Of a stretch of 64,000 nucleotides of DNA, positions 34,746 through 43,983 are shown piece by piece (positions within the stretch are counted from its first letter, which is position 1; every line of letters starts with the position of its first letter). Source of the stretch: Azospirillum soli (lineage in GTDB: Bacteria; Pseudomonadota; Alphaproteobacteria; Azospirillales; Azospirillaceae). The stretch is taken from positions 62,001 to 126,000 of the forward strand of contig NZ_JAGINQ010000014.1 of assembly GCF_017876165.1 (NCBI RefSeq), in the 5' to 3' direction. Below the pieces are notes generated by a model, which saw only the letters and a program-made list of their open reading frames with translations, was not told the DNA's origin and made no database searches. Both the position numbers and the translations under genes were made by a program.

Positions 34746-35885
34746 TCAGACCGCTTCCAGGATGGTGGCGATGCCCATGCCGCCGCCGATGCACTGGGTG
34801 GCCAGCGCGAACTGCTTGCCCTCGCGCTTCAGCAGCGAAGCGGCCTTGCCGGTGATGCGGGCGCCCGTGGCCCCCAGCGGATGGCCGAGCGCGATGGCGC
34901 CGCCGTCCAGGTTCACCTTGGCCGGGTCGATGTCGAGGTCGCGCATGCAGGCGATGGCCTGGGAGGCGAAGGCCTCGTTCAGCTCCACCACGTCGATGTC
35001 CTTGATCGACAGGCCGGCGCGCTTCAGCGCCTTCTCGGTCGCCGGAATGGGGCCGAGGCCCATCACCTCCGGCGCGCAGCCGGCCACCGCGACCGAGCGG
35101 ATGCGGGCGAGGATCGGAAGGCCGTTGGCCTTGGCATAGTCTTCCGTGGTCACCAGAACCGCCGCGGCGCCGTCGGTCAGCGGGGAAGACGTGCCGGCGG
35201 TCACCAAGCCGTCGGCCATAAAGGCGGGCTTCAGTTCGGCTAGCTTCTCCGCCGTGGTGCCGGGGCGGATGCAGCCGTCACGCTCCACGCCGCCACCATT
35301 TGGAGTTGGGATGGACACCATCTCCTCGGCGAAGCGGCCGGCATCCTGCGCGGCGGCGGCCTTGGCGTGCGAGCCGGCGGCCAGCGCCTCCTGCTCGGCG
35401 CGGGTAATCTGGTAGCGGCGGGCGACGTTCTCCGCCGTGACGCCCATGGAGCAGTAGGCCTCCGGATAGGTCTCCTTCAGGCCCGGATGCGGCAGCGGGT
35501 TGTAGCCCATGATCGGAACGCGGGTCATCGACTCGATGCCGCCGCAGATGAACACGTCGCCGGCACCCATCTGGATGGCGCCCGCCGCCTGATGCACCGC
35601 CTGCATGGACGAGCCGCAGTAGCGGTTGATGGTGGTGGCCGACGCGGTCGGCGGCAGCTTGGCGAGGAAGGCGACGGTGCGGGCGACGTTCATGCCCTGC
35701 TCGCCCTCGGGGAAGGCGCAGCCGACGACCACGTCCTCGACATCGTTCGGGTTCACGCCGGTGCGCTCGACCAGGGCGGCGACGACCGTCGCCAGCAGGT
35801 CGTCCGGGCGGACCTTGGTCAGCTCGCCCTTGTTGGCGAAGGCGAAGGGTGAGCGGGCGTAACCGGCGATGACGACGGATTTCAT
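34746..35885 (-). CDS. Acetyl-CoA C-acyltransferase (thiolase)
   Basis: A 379-residue thiolase. The nucleophile is Cys90 in NRYCGSSMQA, the active-site histidine lies in LGHPLGATGAR and the second cysteine is Cys365 in TQCIGGGMG. It cleaves 3-ketoacyl-CoA to acetyl-CoA and a shorter acyl-CoA, the last step of the beta-oxidation cycle. Its ATG overlaps the MerR stop (ATGA), so it is translated directly after the regulator. It completes a four-gene fatty-acid degradation unit. Confidence 0.93.
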   Translation of the reverse strand: MKSVVIAGYARSPFAFANKGELTKVRPDDLLATVVAALVERTGVNPNDVEDVVVGCAFPEGEQGMNVARTVAFLAKLPPTASATTINRYCGSSMQAVHQAAGAIQMGAGDVFICGGIESMTRVPIMGYNPLPHPGLKETYPEAYCSMGVTAENVARRYQITRAEQEALAAGSHAKAAAAQDAGRFAEEMVSIPTPNGGGVERDGCIRPGTTAEKLAELKPAFMADGLVTAGTSSPLTDGAAAVLVTTEDYAKANGLPILARIRSVAVAGCAPEVMGLGPIPATEKALKRAGLSIKDIDVVELNEAFASQAIACMRDLDIDPAKVNLDGGAIALGHPLGATGARITGKAASLLKREGKQFALATQCIGGGMGIATILEAV

Positions 35886-36367
35886 GGCTGCGTGTCCTCC
35901 TGGTTGTTCGGTGTCTCCGTGATTCCGTTGCGGCGGAAATGATCGGAGATCTGGCTGTCGATGGTGCGAAGCTCGGCCAGCGTCTGCTGGACGTCCTGAA
36001 GCTGGCGTTCAAGGTCGGTGATGCGCCGCCGGGCGAGCCGCTGCATGAAGCGCATCTGCTCCAGCTGGGCGTCGTCGGCGTCGTAGAGGGTGAGGAAGTC
36101 CTTGATCTCGGCCAGGCTGAAGCCCAGCCGCTTGCCCCGGCAGATCAGCGCGAGGCGCGCCCGGTCGCGGTGGCTGTAGACGCGGGCGGTGCCCTCGCGC
36201 GCCGGGGCGAGAAGCCCTTCATCCTCGTAATGACGGATGGTGCGGTGGGTCAGACCGAACTCGTCGGCCAGCTCTCCGATGGCGTAGCTGCGGGCATCGT
36301 CTTCCGGACCCGCGGCGCCCATTGCTGCCCGCGCGGCATGCGTGTCCGCCTGCGCCGTGTGCGGCAT
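35882..36367 (-). CDS. MerR-family regulator of the beta-oxidation operon (LiuR-like)
   Basis: A 161-residue regulator with an N-terminal MerR helix-turn-helix and wing (YAIGELADEFGLTHRTIRHYEDEGLLAPAREGTARVYSHRDRARL) and a coiled-coil dimer helix toward the C-terminus (QRLARRRITDLERQLQDVQQTLAELR). Metal-binding cysteines are absent. In LiuR-type relatives such proteins repress fatty-acid or branched-chain catabolism genes until an acyl-CoA binds. A matching palindrome lies 32 bases upstream, consistent with self-control of the whole operon. GGAG precedes ATG 36367. Confidence 0.85.
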   Translation of the reverse strand: MPHTAQADTHAARAAMGAAGPEDDARSYAIGELADEFGLTHRTIRHYEDEGLLAPAREGTARVYSHRDRARLALICRGKRLGFSLAEIKDFLTLYDADDAQLEQMRFMQRLARRRITDLERQLQDVQQTLAELRTIDSQISDHFRRNGITETPNNQEDTQP

Positions 36368-36398
36368 CTGTCTCCACCCTTCCCTTGCACGTCATTGG

Positions 36399-36416
36399 TT
36401 GACGTTTACGTAAAGG
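36399..36416. promoter_or_regulatory. LiuR-type MerR operator
   Basis: TTGACGTTTACGTAAAGG is an imperfect palindrome around ACGTTTACGT, close to the LiuR-type motif described for MerR regulators of proteobacterial branched-chain and fatty-acid catabolism. It is 32-49 bases upstream of the MerR start, at the expected promoter spacer. Confidence 0.7.
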
Positions 36417-36656
36417 TAAGGCGGTTGCGCTTAGCTGTCAAGCGGACGGGAAGGAGGGAGCGAACAGCCGTGAAGAGGCAACGACCGCTACCCTCGGATG
36501 TTGAGGATGGTGCGGCGCACGCGCACAGCGACAGGATGCCACGGGCCGTTACGACACCGAACCATGGCACGCTCGTATCACGAACAAAGATCCGCCGGCC
36601 GACCGGGCGCAGCGCGGACCAGAACGGGTTGGGACAGCCACGGGTTAGGACAGCCG

Positions 36657-36965
36657 ATGTCGTCACGCGCCATCGTATCGCTGGGAGTCTGGATTCTGGC
36701 CATGGTGCTGCTGGGCACCATGACGGTCGGGCTGGCGCTGTTCTTCTACGTGGCGCTGACCGCCTTCTTCGCGGTCGTGGTGGGCATCATGATGCTGATC
36801 ACCCGCCGCCGCGAGCAGGGAAAGCGGGAGATTTTCTCGGCGACCATCCCCGGCACGGGCGGGCGGGCGGAACCGCCTCGCGCCGGCTCCTATTCCAGGG
36901 CGATCTCGCCCCGAACCTCGTGCAAAAAGTCGAAGCCGTCGATGGTCAGCACGACGCGGGCCTGA
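36657..36965 (+). CDS. Small two-span membrane protein
   Basis: A 102-residue candidate. Residues about 5-30 and 28-50 form a strongly hydrophobic region (IVSLGVWILAMVLLGTMTVG, then FYVALTAFFAVVVGIMMLIT), followed by a basic turn RRREQGKR. The hydrophobic part is convincing; the C-terminal 35 residues lie antisense to the DUF6494 gene and look less protein-like. A weak AGGA lies before ATG 36657. The function is unknown; a shorter gene ending near residue 70 or a frameshift is possible. Confidence 0.5.
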   Translation: MSSRAIVSLGVWILAMVLLGTMTVGLALFFYVALTAFFAVVVGIMMLITRRREQGKREIFSATIPGTGGRAEPPRAGSYSRAISPRTSCKKSKPSMVSTTRA

Positions 36966-37096
36966 AGCGTTTCATTGCCCTTCAGTTGACCGGCGGCCAG
37001 CGCCTCGGCGACGAAGCGCTCGATCTCGCGCTGCGAGGTGACGCCGACCATCTTGAGAAACTTGCGGACATCCATGTTGAACGTATCGTCGTTCAT
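36890..37096 (-). CDS. DUF6494-family small protein
   Basis: A 68-residue protein that fits the DUF6494 pattern: MNDDTFNMDVRKFLKMVGVT then SQREIERFVAEALAAGQLKG and a closing strand pair (ARVVLTIDGFDFLHEVRGEIALE). GGAGGGG precedes ATG 37096 at good spacing. It is a small cytoplasmic helix-plus-strand protein of unknown role. Its last 76 bases overlap the end of the opposite-strand membrane-protein candidate. Confidence 0.75.
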   Translation of the reverse strand: MNDDTFNMDVRKFLKMVGVTSQREIERFVAEALAAGQLKGNETLQARVVLTIDGFDFLHEVRGEIALE

Positions 37097-37164
37097 GCTC
37101 CCCTCCGTCACTGCGGATCCGGGAAGGAAACCCATGGCTGAACGCGACGGTTCCAGGCACTGGT

Positions 37165-37200
37165 GATTCCCCCTCGCCCAACGGTGGGAAAGGGGGAATC
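37165..37200. repeat. Intergenic hairpin, pyrimidine/purine arms
   Basis: Arms GATTCCCCC (37165-37173) and GGGGGAATC (37192-37200), with an inner CCCA/TGGG pairing and an ACGG loop. It sits 5 bases beyond the alpha-2-macroglobulin stop. It lacks a T-run, so termination is uncertain; it resembles other hairpins in this window. Confidence 0.6.
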
Positions 37201-37205
37201 CAATG

Positions 37206-40200
37206 TTACTCCGGCAACACCCGCAGGCGCGCCGCCGCCGTGCGCGCGGACTGGTGGGCACGGTACAGGTCTTCCACCGTCGCCCCCGGCAGGGCGAAAT
37301 CGCCGGGCGTCACCGCGCGCACCAGATAGACCAGCCGGAAGCGCGGCGCCTGCTTGGTCAGATCCACCGCCGCCACGAAACGGTCGTCGCGATAGTCCGC
37401 ATGGCGCGGCGTGGTCACTTCACCCAGCCATGACAGCTCGCCCAACGGCGCGCTGTTGGTCAGGCGCACGGGTTCGATCTCGAAACCCGCCGGCAGCAGG
37501 TCGGTGACCAGCGTCTGGTGGTCCACGGGATCGTTGGCCGCTCCTTCCAGAATCACCACCAGACGGTCGTTCTGCCGCACGCCGGCCGGATCGACCGGGC
37601 GGCCGGTGGTGTCGAACAGGCTGCGGGTCAGGGTCATGCCCTGCTCCTCGGCCTCGGCCGGGGTGTCGGCCACGCTGACGACGGAGACGATCTGGCGCAG
37701 CGGTTCGGTGCCGGCGTTCTTCACGGCGGGCGGAGCCGCCGGGTCGATGCGCTGGATCAGCGGCCGGGCGCCCTCCACCACCTGCTCACCCTGGACGATC
37801 TTCATCGCCGGGGCGCGGTCGATCAGCGCCTTGCCGGCCAGCAGAAGCCAAGCCTGCTCCTGCGCGTTGCTGGTGCGCACGGCCGCCGCGGTCTTGCTCA
37901 GCCGCTCCACGGCCTGCCCGAACCGCTCCTTCACGTCCACGCCGCTCTCGGCCATCAGCGCCACCACGCCGGCATCGTCGCGCAGCGAGGAGCCGTAGTC
38001 GCGGAGCGTCGCCGAGACCACGCGCGCGCCGGTCAGCCGGCCGAACGCCTCGGCCGCGCGGCCTCCGTCACCAAGCGCGGCGGTCGCCGTGGCGATCTGC
38101 GCGCGGGCGAAGTCGGTTTGCAGCTTGTCCCAGAAGGTCTCCTCGAAATAGCGGACGGCGCCGGCATCGACCATCTTGGCGCGGGCCAGCACATAGAGCG
38201 CGTAGGCGCGGCCCGGCAGTTCGTCCGCCTCGACCCAGGCGTTGTCCAGGGCCGCCTTCATGCCGTCCAGGCCCTTGCGATAGGGCGCATCCGGCACGCG
38301 GTAGCCCGCCGCCTTGGCGCGGCCGAGGAAGTCCAGCGCGTAGGCCGTCAGCCAGGAATCGGCGTCTCCCTTCGGCGACCAGGCGGCGAAGGAGCCGTCG
38401 AGCCGCTGGAAGGTCAGCACCCGGTCCACGGCCCGCTGCACGCGCGCCTTCACCCGCTCGTCCGACCCGATGCCGAGCGCGACCGCCATGTCGCCGAGCG
38501 ACAGCAGGGGCAGAGCGCGGCTGGCGGTCGTTTCCAGCCCGCCGGCGCTGGAGCGTTCCAGCGCGGTCAGCAGGCCCGGCACGTCGATCTCCGGCAGGGC
38601 GCCGAGCGAGAGCGCAACCGACGCCGTTTCCGGACGCAGCCCGGCCAGCAGGTCCGGCGGCAGGGCCACGGCCTTGTCCGGCCCCAGCGTGGAGACGGTG
38701 CGGCGGGTGACCGGCGGCGTGGCCGGACGCACCGCGACCTCCCACTGGCGGGTCACGCGCAGGCCGTTCGGCCCGGTGAGGTCCAGCGCCACATAGCCCG
38801 TGCCGACCGACTCGGCGGTCAGGACGCGGCCGGCGGCGGCGCGCTTGCCCCGGCCGAGATTTGGCACGGCGACCGCCGGGTCGCTCAGCGACACCGCCCC
38901 GCTCGCGCTCAGGGTGATCGTGTAGTCGCCGGCCGGACCGGCGACGTTGTCCAGCGTGACCGGCACCATGGCCTTGTCGCCGGGCGCCAGGAAGCGCGGC
39001 ACGCCGAGGTCGGCCAGCACGGGGTCGCGGACGAGGATCTGCGACTCGGCCCGGCCCAGCTTGCCGCCGCTCCAGGCCACCGCCATCAGGCGCAGCCGGC
39101 CCTGGAAGTCCGGGATGTCCAGCGGCACCGACAGCTTGCCGTCCACCCCCACCGGCAGGACGCCGGAGAATAGGGAGACCACCCGCTCCGACTTCTGCGG
39201 AACGGTGACGCCGACCTGCCGCAGGCGCGGCGCCGCGCCGGTGCGCGTGCGCGCGGGGTCGATCCCCGCCGGGTCGATCAGCCGACCGTAGGAATCGCGC
39301 AGCTCCACGCCCAGCCGGCGCTTGCCCAGGTAATGCTCGACCGGGTCCGGCGCGTGCTGGTCGGTCAGCTGCAACACCGCGTCATCGACGGCGGCCAGCG
39401 TCACGAAGGCCGGCTGGCCCTCGGGCACGCCGTCCACCACCACCTCGGCGGTCACCGGGCGGCGCGGCTCCGTCTCGGCCGGGGCGCCGACGCGCAAACC
39501 CAGCGTCCGCTGGGCGGCGTCCACCGCCAGCCAGGACAGGCCGACCGCGCGGCGCGGCGCGTTCTTCGTTTGGGGATCGGGTGTGGCGAAGGCGGTCGCC
39601 AGCACATAGACGCCGCCGGTCCAGGTCGGATCGACGGGGATTTCCAGGAAGGCACCGTCCGGCCCGATGTGGCGGGTCGAGGCGTGGCGGACCTTGCGGT
39701 CGGCAACGGCGATCAGCACCTCGCTCTCATAGGGCGGCTTCACATAGACCCAGGCCGTCTCGCCGGCCTTGTAGGCGGGCAGCATGACGGTCACGTCCAC
39801 CACGTCCGGCCGCTCGCCGGCGGTCGGGGTCATCCACCAGCCGGCGGCGAAACGCAGGCTGGTCGCGACGCCGGTCTTGGGATCGAACACCTCCAGCCGG
39901 TAGCGCCCGGCGGTGACCGGAGCCTCGACCGAGGCCGGCTTGGCCGCCTGGGTGGCGAGCGTTCCGCCGGTGACGCGCTGGTCGCGCACCGTCACCTTGT
40001 AATCCCAGCGCCCGTTCGCCTCGAACCAGACGTAGTCGTAGTCTTCCTCGAACAGCTCGTAGGACAGCTCGGCCGTGTCCACCGGCTGGCCGTCCGGGCC
40101 GACCGTCACCACGTCGAAGCCGGCCATCGCGCCTTCCGGCACGCCCTCGCCCTCGAAACGCGGGCGGACGCCGATGGCGAAGGGCTGGTGGCGCACCGGC

Positions 40201-42011
40201 AGGACCAGATCGCGGCTGACCGCCCGCCCGCCGATGTCCAGCACGGTGGCGCGCACCACCGCCTCCACCGGCCTTGTGCTTTCCGGCGGCTTCGGCAGGC
40301 TGAGGTCCACCTTGGCTTGGCCGTTGCGGTTGGTGGTGAAGCCCGGCAGGTCGGTGCGCTGCGGCTTCACCTCCTCCTGGGCGAGGCCGAAGCGGTAGCC
40401 GGGCAGGTTCGGATAGGGGTTGGCCGCCGCGCGCAGGGTCACCGCCAGTTCGCCCGGCAGGCCGGCCGCTGGGGCGCCGTACAGGAAATGCCCGTCGATG
40501 GTCAGAGTCGTCTTGCCCTCGGCCGCAAGCTCCTTCGCCTCGGCCGCCAGCGCCACGTCGAGGCGCGGCGGGACGAAGTCCTCCACCAAGAACTCGGCGC
40601 GGCCGACGACCGGCCCGAGGGAGGTTCCAGGCTCGGGCTCGGTGTGGGCGGTGACCGTCCAGGTGCCGGTGTAGGCGTTGTTGGGAAGCTCGATCCGCGT
40701 GGCGTAGCTGCCGGCCCCGGATTCGGCGAGCGGACGGCGCTCCACCTCGAACCCGTCCGGGCGCTGGATCTTCAGGGTCAGCGCCTTGCCGGTCACCGGG
40801 TTGGCGTCGGCGTCGCGCAGCAGCAGCGCCAGATGCGCCGTCTCGCCCGGCCGGTAGATGCCGCGCTCGGTGTAGAGGAAGGCGTCCGGCTGTCCCGGAA
40901 GCGGCTTGACCGCGCCATTCGCGGGCGGCTGGTTCCCCGCCGCGGGATTCGCCGCGGCCGGATTCACCGTCTGCGCGGCCAGATCGAGGAAGCCGAAATC
41001 ACCGGCGCCACGATAGGCGAACAGGGCCTGCGCCGGTTCCGCCCCGGCGGCGCGCAGGGCGGCGAGGTCGAAGCGCGCCAGCCCATCCGGGCCGGTCTGC
41101 ACCTTGCCCAGTTCCGTGTTGTTGCGGGCAAGCAGGCGCAGCTCCACCCCCGCCTCCGGCGCCGCCGTGGCGACCGAGCGCGCGAAGACGACCAGCGCGT
41201 CCTCCCCGGCGATGGTGTTGAGGCCGAGGTCGGAGACCACGAACCACTGCGTCGCCTTGTGGTCCCAGCCGCCCGGCTTGATGTCCTCGGTGCTGGCGAC
41301 GGCGATGTAGACGCCCGGTTCCAGCTTGCCCAGCACGGCGTCGATGGGGAACGGCGTCACGACCGCCTGGTTGCGGCTGTTGCTGATCGCCATCTCGCCG
41401 CGCCACACCTCCTGGCCGGAGCGGTCGAGGATCTCGCCCACCTCGTGGTCGGACATCTGCTGGCCGATGCGGCCGAAATAGATCTTCTCAACCAGAGAAC
41501 GGTCGTTGATGCGCAGGACCTGGAGCTTGGCGCGGTCCAGGTTGATGGAGCGCAGCGGCAGCCCGTCCGTCCCGATGCGCGGCAGGATGTAGCCGGCTCC
41601 CCGGAAGGCGAGGCTGGGCTTGCGGTTGGGCACCTCCACCTCGCGGCTGTCGGCGACCGGCAGACGCTTGCCATCGCTGCCCGGCAGCCCTTCGCGCAGG
41701 GTGATCCGGTATTTCTGCCCGTGCTGAAGCCCTTCCACGCACAGCGTGCGGTCGCGCGCCACCGTGGCGCCGTCGAAGGTCACGCCCTCGCCCAGCGGCT
41801 GCACCTCGACCTGATCGCGCCAGTTCACCGCGCGCGACTTCTCCAGCCGGTCGGTGAAGGTGAAGCAGGCCTGGGGCACGTCGCGTTCGGCCACCACCTC
41901 GGCGCCGGACACGCTGAAGGGCACCGGCTCCGCCGGCGGGGCATCGGCGGCGGCAACGGGAAGGGAAGACGCGACAAGGACGGCACAGACACGCGCCAAC
42001 GCACGCAGCAT
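37206..42011 (-). CDS. Alpha-2-macroglobulin family protein without thioester (YfaS/MagD-like)
   Basis: A 1601-residue exported protein: signal peptide MLRALARVCAVLVASSLPVAA, then N-terminal macroglobulin domains (FYTERGIYRPGETAHLALLLRDA is the MG-domain landmark, here as YTERGIYRPGET), the bait-region area, a complement-like thioester domain and the C-terminal receptor-like region. The usual thioester CxEQ is replaced: the matching place near residues 1157-1161 reads GGLET. Like YfaS/MagD homologues it therefore cannot form the covalent trap and must act non-covalently, perhaps as a periplasmic protease inhibitor. The usual partner pbpC (penicillin-binding protein 1C) is not adjacent. ATG 42011 has AGGGAA upstream. 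Confidence 0.88.
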   Translation of the reverse strand: MLRALARVCAVLVASSLPVAAADAPPAEPVPFSVSGAEVVAERDVPQACFTFTDRLEKSRAVNWRDQVEVQPLGEGVTFDGATVARDRTLCVEGLQHGQKYRITLREGLPGSDGKRLPVADSREVEVPNRKPSLAFRGAGYILPRIGTDGLPLRSINLDRAKLQVLRINDRSLVEKIYFGRIGQQMSDHEVGEILDRSGQEVWRGEMAISNSRNQAVVTPFPIDAVLGKLEPGVYIAVASTEDIKPGGWDHKATQWFVVSDLGLNTIAGEDALVVFARSVATAAPEAGVELRLLARNNTELGKVQTGPDGLARFDLAALRAAGAEPAQALFAYRGAGDFGFLDLAAQTVNPAAANPAAGNQPPANGAVKPLPGQPDAFLYTERGIYRPGETAHLALLLRDADANPVTGKALTLKIQRPDGFEVERRPLAESGAGSYATRIELPNNAYTGTWTVTAHTEPEPGTSLGPVVGRAEFLVEDFVPPRLDVALAAEAKELAAEGKTTLTIDGHFLYGAPAAGLPGELAVTLRAAANPYPNLPGYRFGLAQEEVKPQRTDLPGFTTNRNGQAKVDLSLPKPPESTRPVEAVVRATVLDIGGRAVSRDLVLPVRHQPFAIGVRPRFEGEGVPEGAMAGFDVVTVGPDGQPVDTAELSYELFEEDYDYVWFEANGRWDYKVTVRDQRVTGGTLATQAAKPASVEAPVTAGRYRLEVFDPKTGVATSLRFAAGWWMTPTAGERPDVVDVTVMLPAYKAGETAWVYVKPPYESEVLIAVADRKVRHASTRHIGPDGAFLEIPVDPTWTGGVYVLATAFATPDPQTKNAPRRAVGLSWLAVDAAQRTLGLRVGAPAETEPRRPVTAEVVVDGVPEGQPAFVTLAAVDDAVLQLTDQHAPDPVEHYLGKRRLGVELRDSYGRLIDPAGIDPARTRTGAAPRLRQVGVTVPQKSERVVSLFSGVLPVGVDGKLSVPLDIPDFQGRLRLMAVAWSGGKLGRAESQILVRDPVLADLGVPRFLAPGDKAMVPVTLDNVAGPAGDYTITLSASGAVSLSDPAVAVPNLGRGKRAAAGRVLTAESVGTGYVALDLTGPNGLRVTRQWEVAVRPATPPVTRRTVSTLGPDKAVALPPDLLAGLRPETASVALSLGALPEIDVPGLLTALERSSAGGLETTASRALPLLSLGDMAVALGIGSDERVKARVQRAVDRVLTFQRLDGSFAAWSPKGDADSWLTAYALDFLGRAKAAGYRVPDAPYRKGLDGMKAALDNAWVEADELPGRAYALYVLARAKMVDAGAVRYFEETFWDKLQTDFARAQIATATAALGDGGRAAEAFGRLTGARVVSATLRDYGSSLRDDAGVVALMAESGVDVKERFGQAVERLSKTAAAVRTSNAQEQAWLLLAGKALIDRAPAMKIVQGEQVVEGARPLIQRIDPAAPPAVKNAGTEPLRQIVSVVSVADTPAEAEEQGMTLTRSLFDTTGRPVDPAGVRQNDRLVVILEGAANDPVDHQTLVTDLLPAGFEIEPVRLTNSAPLGELSWLGEVTTPRHADYRDDRFVAAVDLTKQAPRFRLVYLVRAVTPGDFALPGATVEDLYRAHQSARTAAARLRVLPE

Positions 42012-42182
42012 ACGAGATTCCCTGGAACGGACACCCGGCGCGCTCGGCAACCGGCACGACTCATTAGAAAACCGGCGCGGAGTATGCCCAAGCGTTTACC
42101 GTTTCGCCATGGGTTTGCGGAGACGCCCTGCGATTCTCAAAAGCGGGCAATTCCCAAAGGCGGGCGATCCCCGGCAGGGAGA

Positions 42183-43817
42183 CTACGCCGCGAACTCCAG
42201 GGTGATCTGGCTGCCCTTTCCGGGACGGCTGTCGATGCGCAGGCTGCCACCGTGCGCGTCCATCAGCGATTTCACGATGGACAGCCCCAGCCCCGTCCCC
42301 TGCCCCTCCCGCGTGGTCAGGGCCGAGGCCTGCCCGAAAGGAATCAGGGCCTGGCGCATCTGCTCCGGCGTCATGCCGATGCCGTTGTCCACCACCCGCA
42401 CGTGGCAGCGCCCGCCCGTACCCTTGGCGACCGCCACCAGGACGCGACCGCCCTCCGGCGTGAATTTCACGGCGTTGTTCAGCAGGTTCAGCACCATCTG
42501 CTTCACCGCCCGCTCGTCCGCGGTGACGTGCCCGATGCCGGGCTGGATGCTCATGTCCATCAGGATGCGCTTGGCCTCGACCTGCGGGGCGATGATGCGC
42601 ATGGCCCATTCGATGGTCGCGGCGACGTTCACCGGTTCCAGATGCAGGGCCAGCTTGCCGGCCTGAAGGCGCGACAGGTCCAGGATGTCGTTGATGAGTG
42701 TCAGCAGATGCTGGCCCGAGTCGTGGATGTCCTTGGCGTAATCGGCGTAACGCGGCCCGGCCTGCGGCCCGAGGAGCTGCTCCTTGATGACCTCCGAAAA
42801 GCCGATGATGGCGTTCAGCGGGGTGCGCAGTTCGTGGCTAACGCGGGCGAGAAAGTCGCGGTTGACGCTCAGCGCGGCCTGCAACTGCTCCGCCGCGCGG
42901 TGCTGCACCACCAGGAGGATCGACACCAGAACGATCGACGCGGAGAGCAGAAGCGCGATGACGAACATCGTGCGCCGCAGGTCGGCCACCGCCGCTTCGA
43001 TGTCCTCTTGCGCGACGCCCACCGCGACCACCAGCGGATAGCCTTCCACCACGCGGTAGGCGAAGGCGCGCAGACGCCCGTCCGTCTTGGTGGTCTGCCA
43101 GTAGACGCCGCTCAGCGACCGGCTCAGTTCGTCCCACAGACGGGAATGCGGGATGGCCGTCCCGATGCCGTCGCCGTCCTGCCCCAGCCGCACGCCGCGG
43201 GCGCGGATGACCTTGTCCAGCCCGATCAGGGTCACCGACCCGTTCTGTCCGATGTTGGTGTATTTGTAGACATTGGACAGGTGGTCGGGGTCGATGTTCG
43301 CCACGATGACCCCGGCGAAGCTGCCGTCCGGCCCGCTCAGCCGCCGGCTGAACCGAATCAGCGGGCGCCCCGTCGTGGAACCGGGGAAGGGCTGCCCGAT
43401 GTGCATCAGGTCCTTCCCGGTGCCCTGGTGAAAGGCGAGCATGGCCGGATCGCCGGGATCCGCCGCGCCGTCCTTGCCCTCGCTGCGGAAAATCCGCTCC
43501 CCGGCCGCGTTCAGGACCGAGAAGTGATGAATCAGGGATGGATCGTAGACTCCCTGGTCGATCGTCCGGCGGGCATGCTCCAGCCCACCCTCCGCGAAGT
43601 CGAGGGCGAGGCCGCGCAGGGTGATGTCCACCTCGTGAATCGTGCGGTGGGTGCTCCGTTCGAAAGCGCGGACCAGGATTTCGGCCTGTGCGGTGGCCTC
43701 GCGGGTCTGGTTTTGCAGCACGCCGCGCGACACCTCGGCATGGCCGCCCCACACCACCACCAGAGCCAGGGCGGCCAGCACGAACACGCCCCATCGAAAG
43801 GACACCGGTGCTTTCAT
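42183..43817 (-). CDS. Membrane sensor histidine kinase with periplasmic cache-like domain
   Basis: A 544-residue kinase. Span 1 is near residues 10-25 (VFVLAALALVVVWGG). A long periplasmic part to about 280 contains FAGVIVANIDPDHL and VTLIGLDKVIRARG, typical of dCache-type sensor domains. Span 2 (VIALLLSASIVLVSILLVV) is followed by the phosphoacceptor His328 in RVSHELRTP, an N box LNLLNNAVKFTP, and the G boxes VVDNGIGM and GTGLGLSIVKSLM. There is no receiver and no adjacent response regulator, so it is an orphan. ATG 43817 is chosen; the frame opens further upstream without a ribosome site. Confidence 0.87.
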   Translation of the reverse strand: MKAPVSFRWGVFVLAALALVVVWGGHAEVSRGVLQNQTREATAQAEILVRAFERSTHRTIHEVDITLRGLALDFAEGGLEHARRTIDQGVYDPSLIHHFSVLNAAGERIFRSEGKDGAADPGDPAMLAFHQGTGKDLMHIGQPFPGSTTGRPLIRFSRRLSGPDGSFAGVIVANIDPDHLSNVYKYTNIGQNGSVTLIGLDKVIRARGVRLGQDGDGIGTAIPHSRLWDELSRSLSGVYWQTTKTDGRLRAFAYRVVEGYPLVVAVGVAQEDIEAAVADLRRTMFVIALLLSASIVLVSILLVVQHRAAEQLQAALSVNRDFLARVSHELRTPLNAIIGFSEVIKEQLLGPQAGPRYADYAKDIHDSGQHLLTLINDILDLSRLQAGKLALHLEPVNVAATIEWAMRIIAPQVEAKRILMDMSIQPGIGHVTADERAVKQMVLNLLNNAVKFTPEGGRVLVAVAKGTGGRCHVRVVDNGIGMTPEQMRQALIPFGQASALTTREGQGTGLGLSIVKSLMDAHGGSLRIDSRPGKGSQITLEFAA

Positions 43818-43983
43818 CCGTTCATTCCGCCCCGCGATGCGTTCCGCCGGCCGCCCCGTTCGCGACGATGCGCAACGATGCCGGGACGCCTCCATACAAT
43901 ATCAACGCTAAACCAAAAGGGTAACCGGCATCCTTCCCCGGAGGCGTACTTCCAATCGCTCGTTGCCAATTTGCCGCAGATGG

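Noticed and set aside
37165..37200. Rho-independent terminator after the macroglobulin gene
   Set aside because: Strong stem but no T-run follows on the minus strand, so I list it as a hairpin repeat only.
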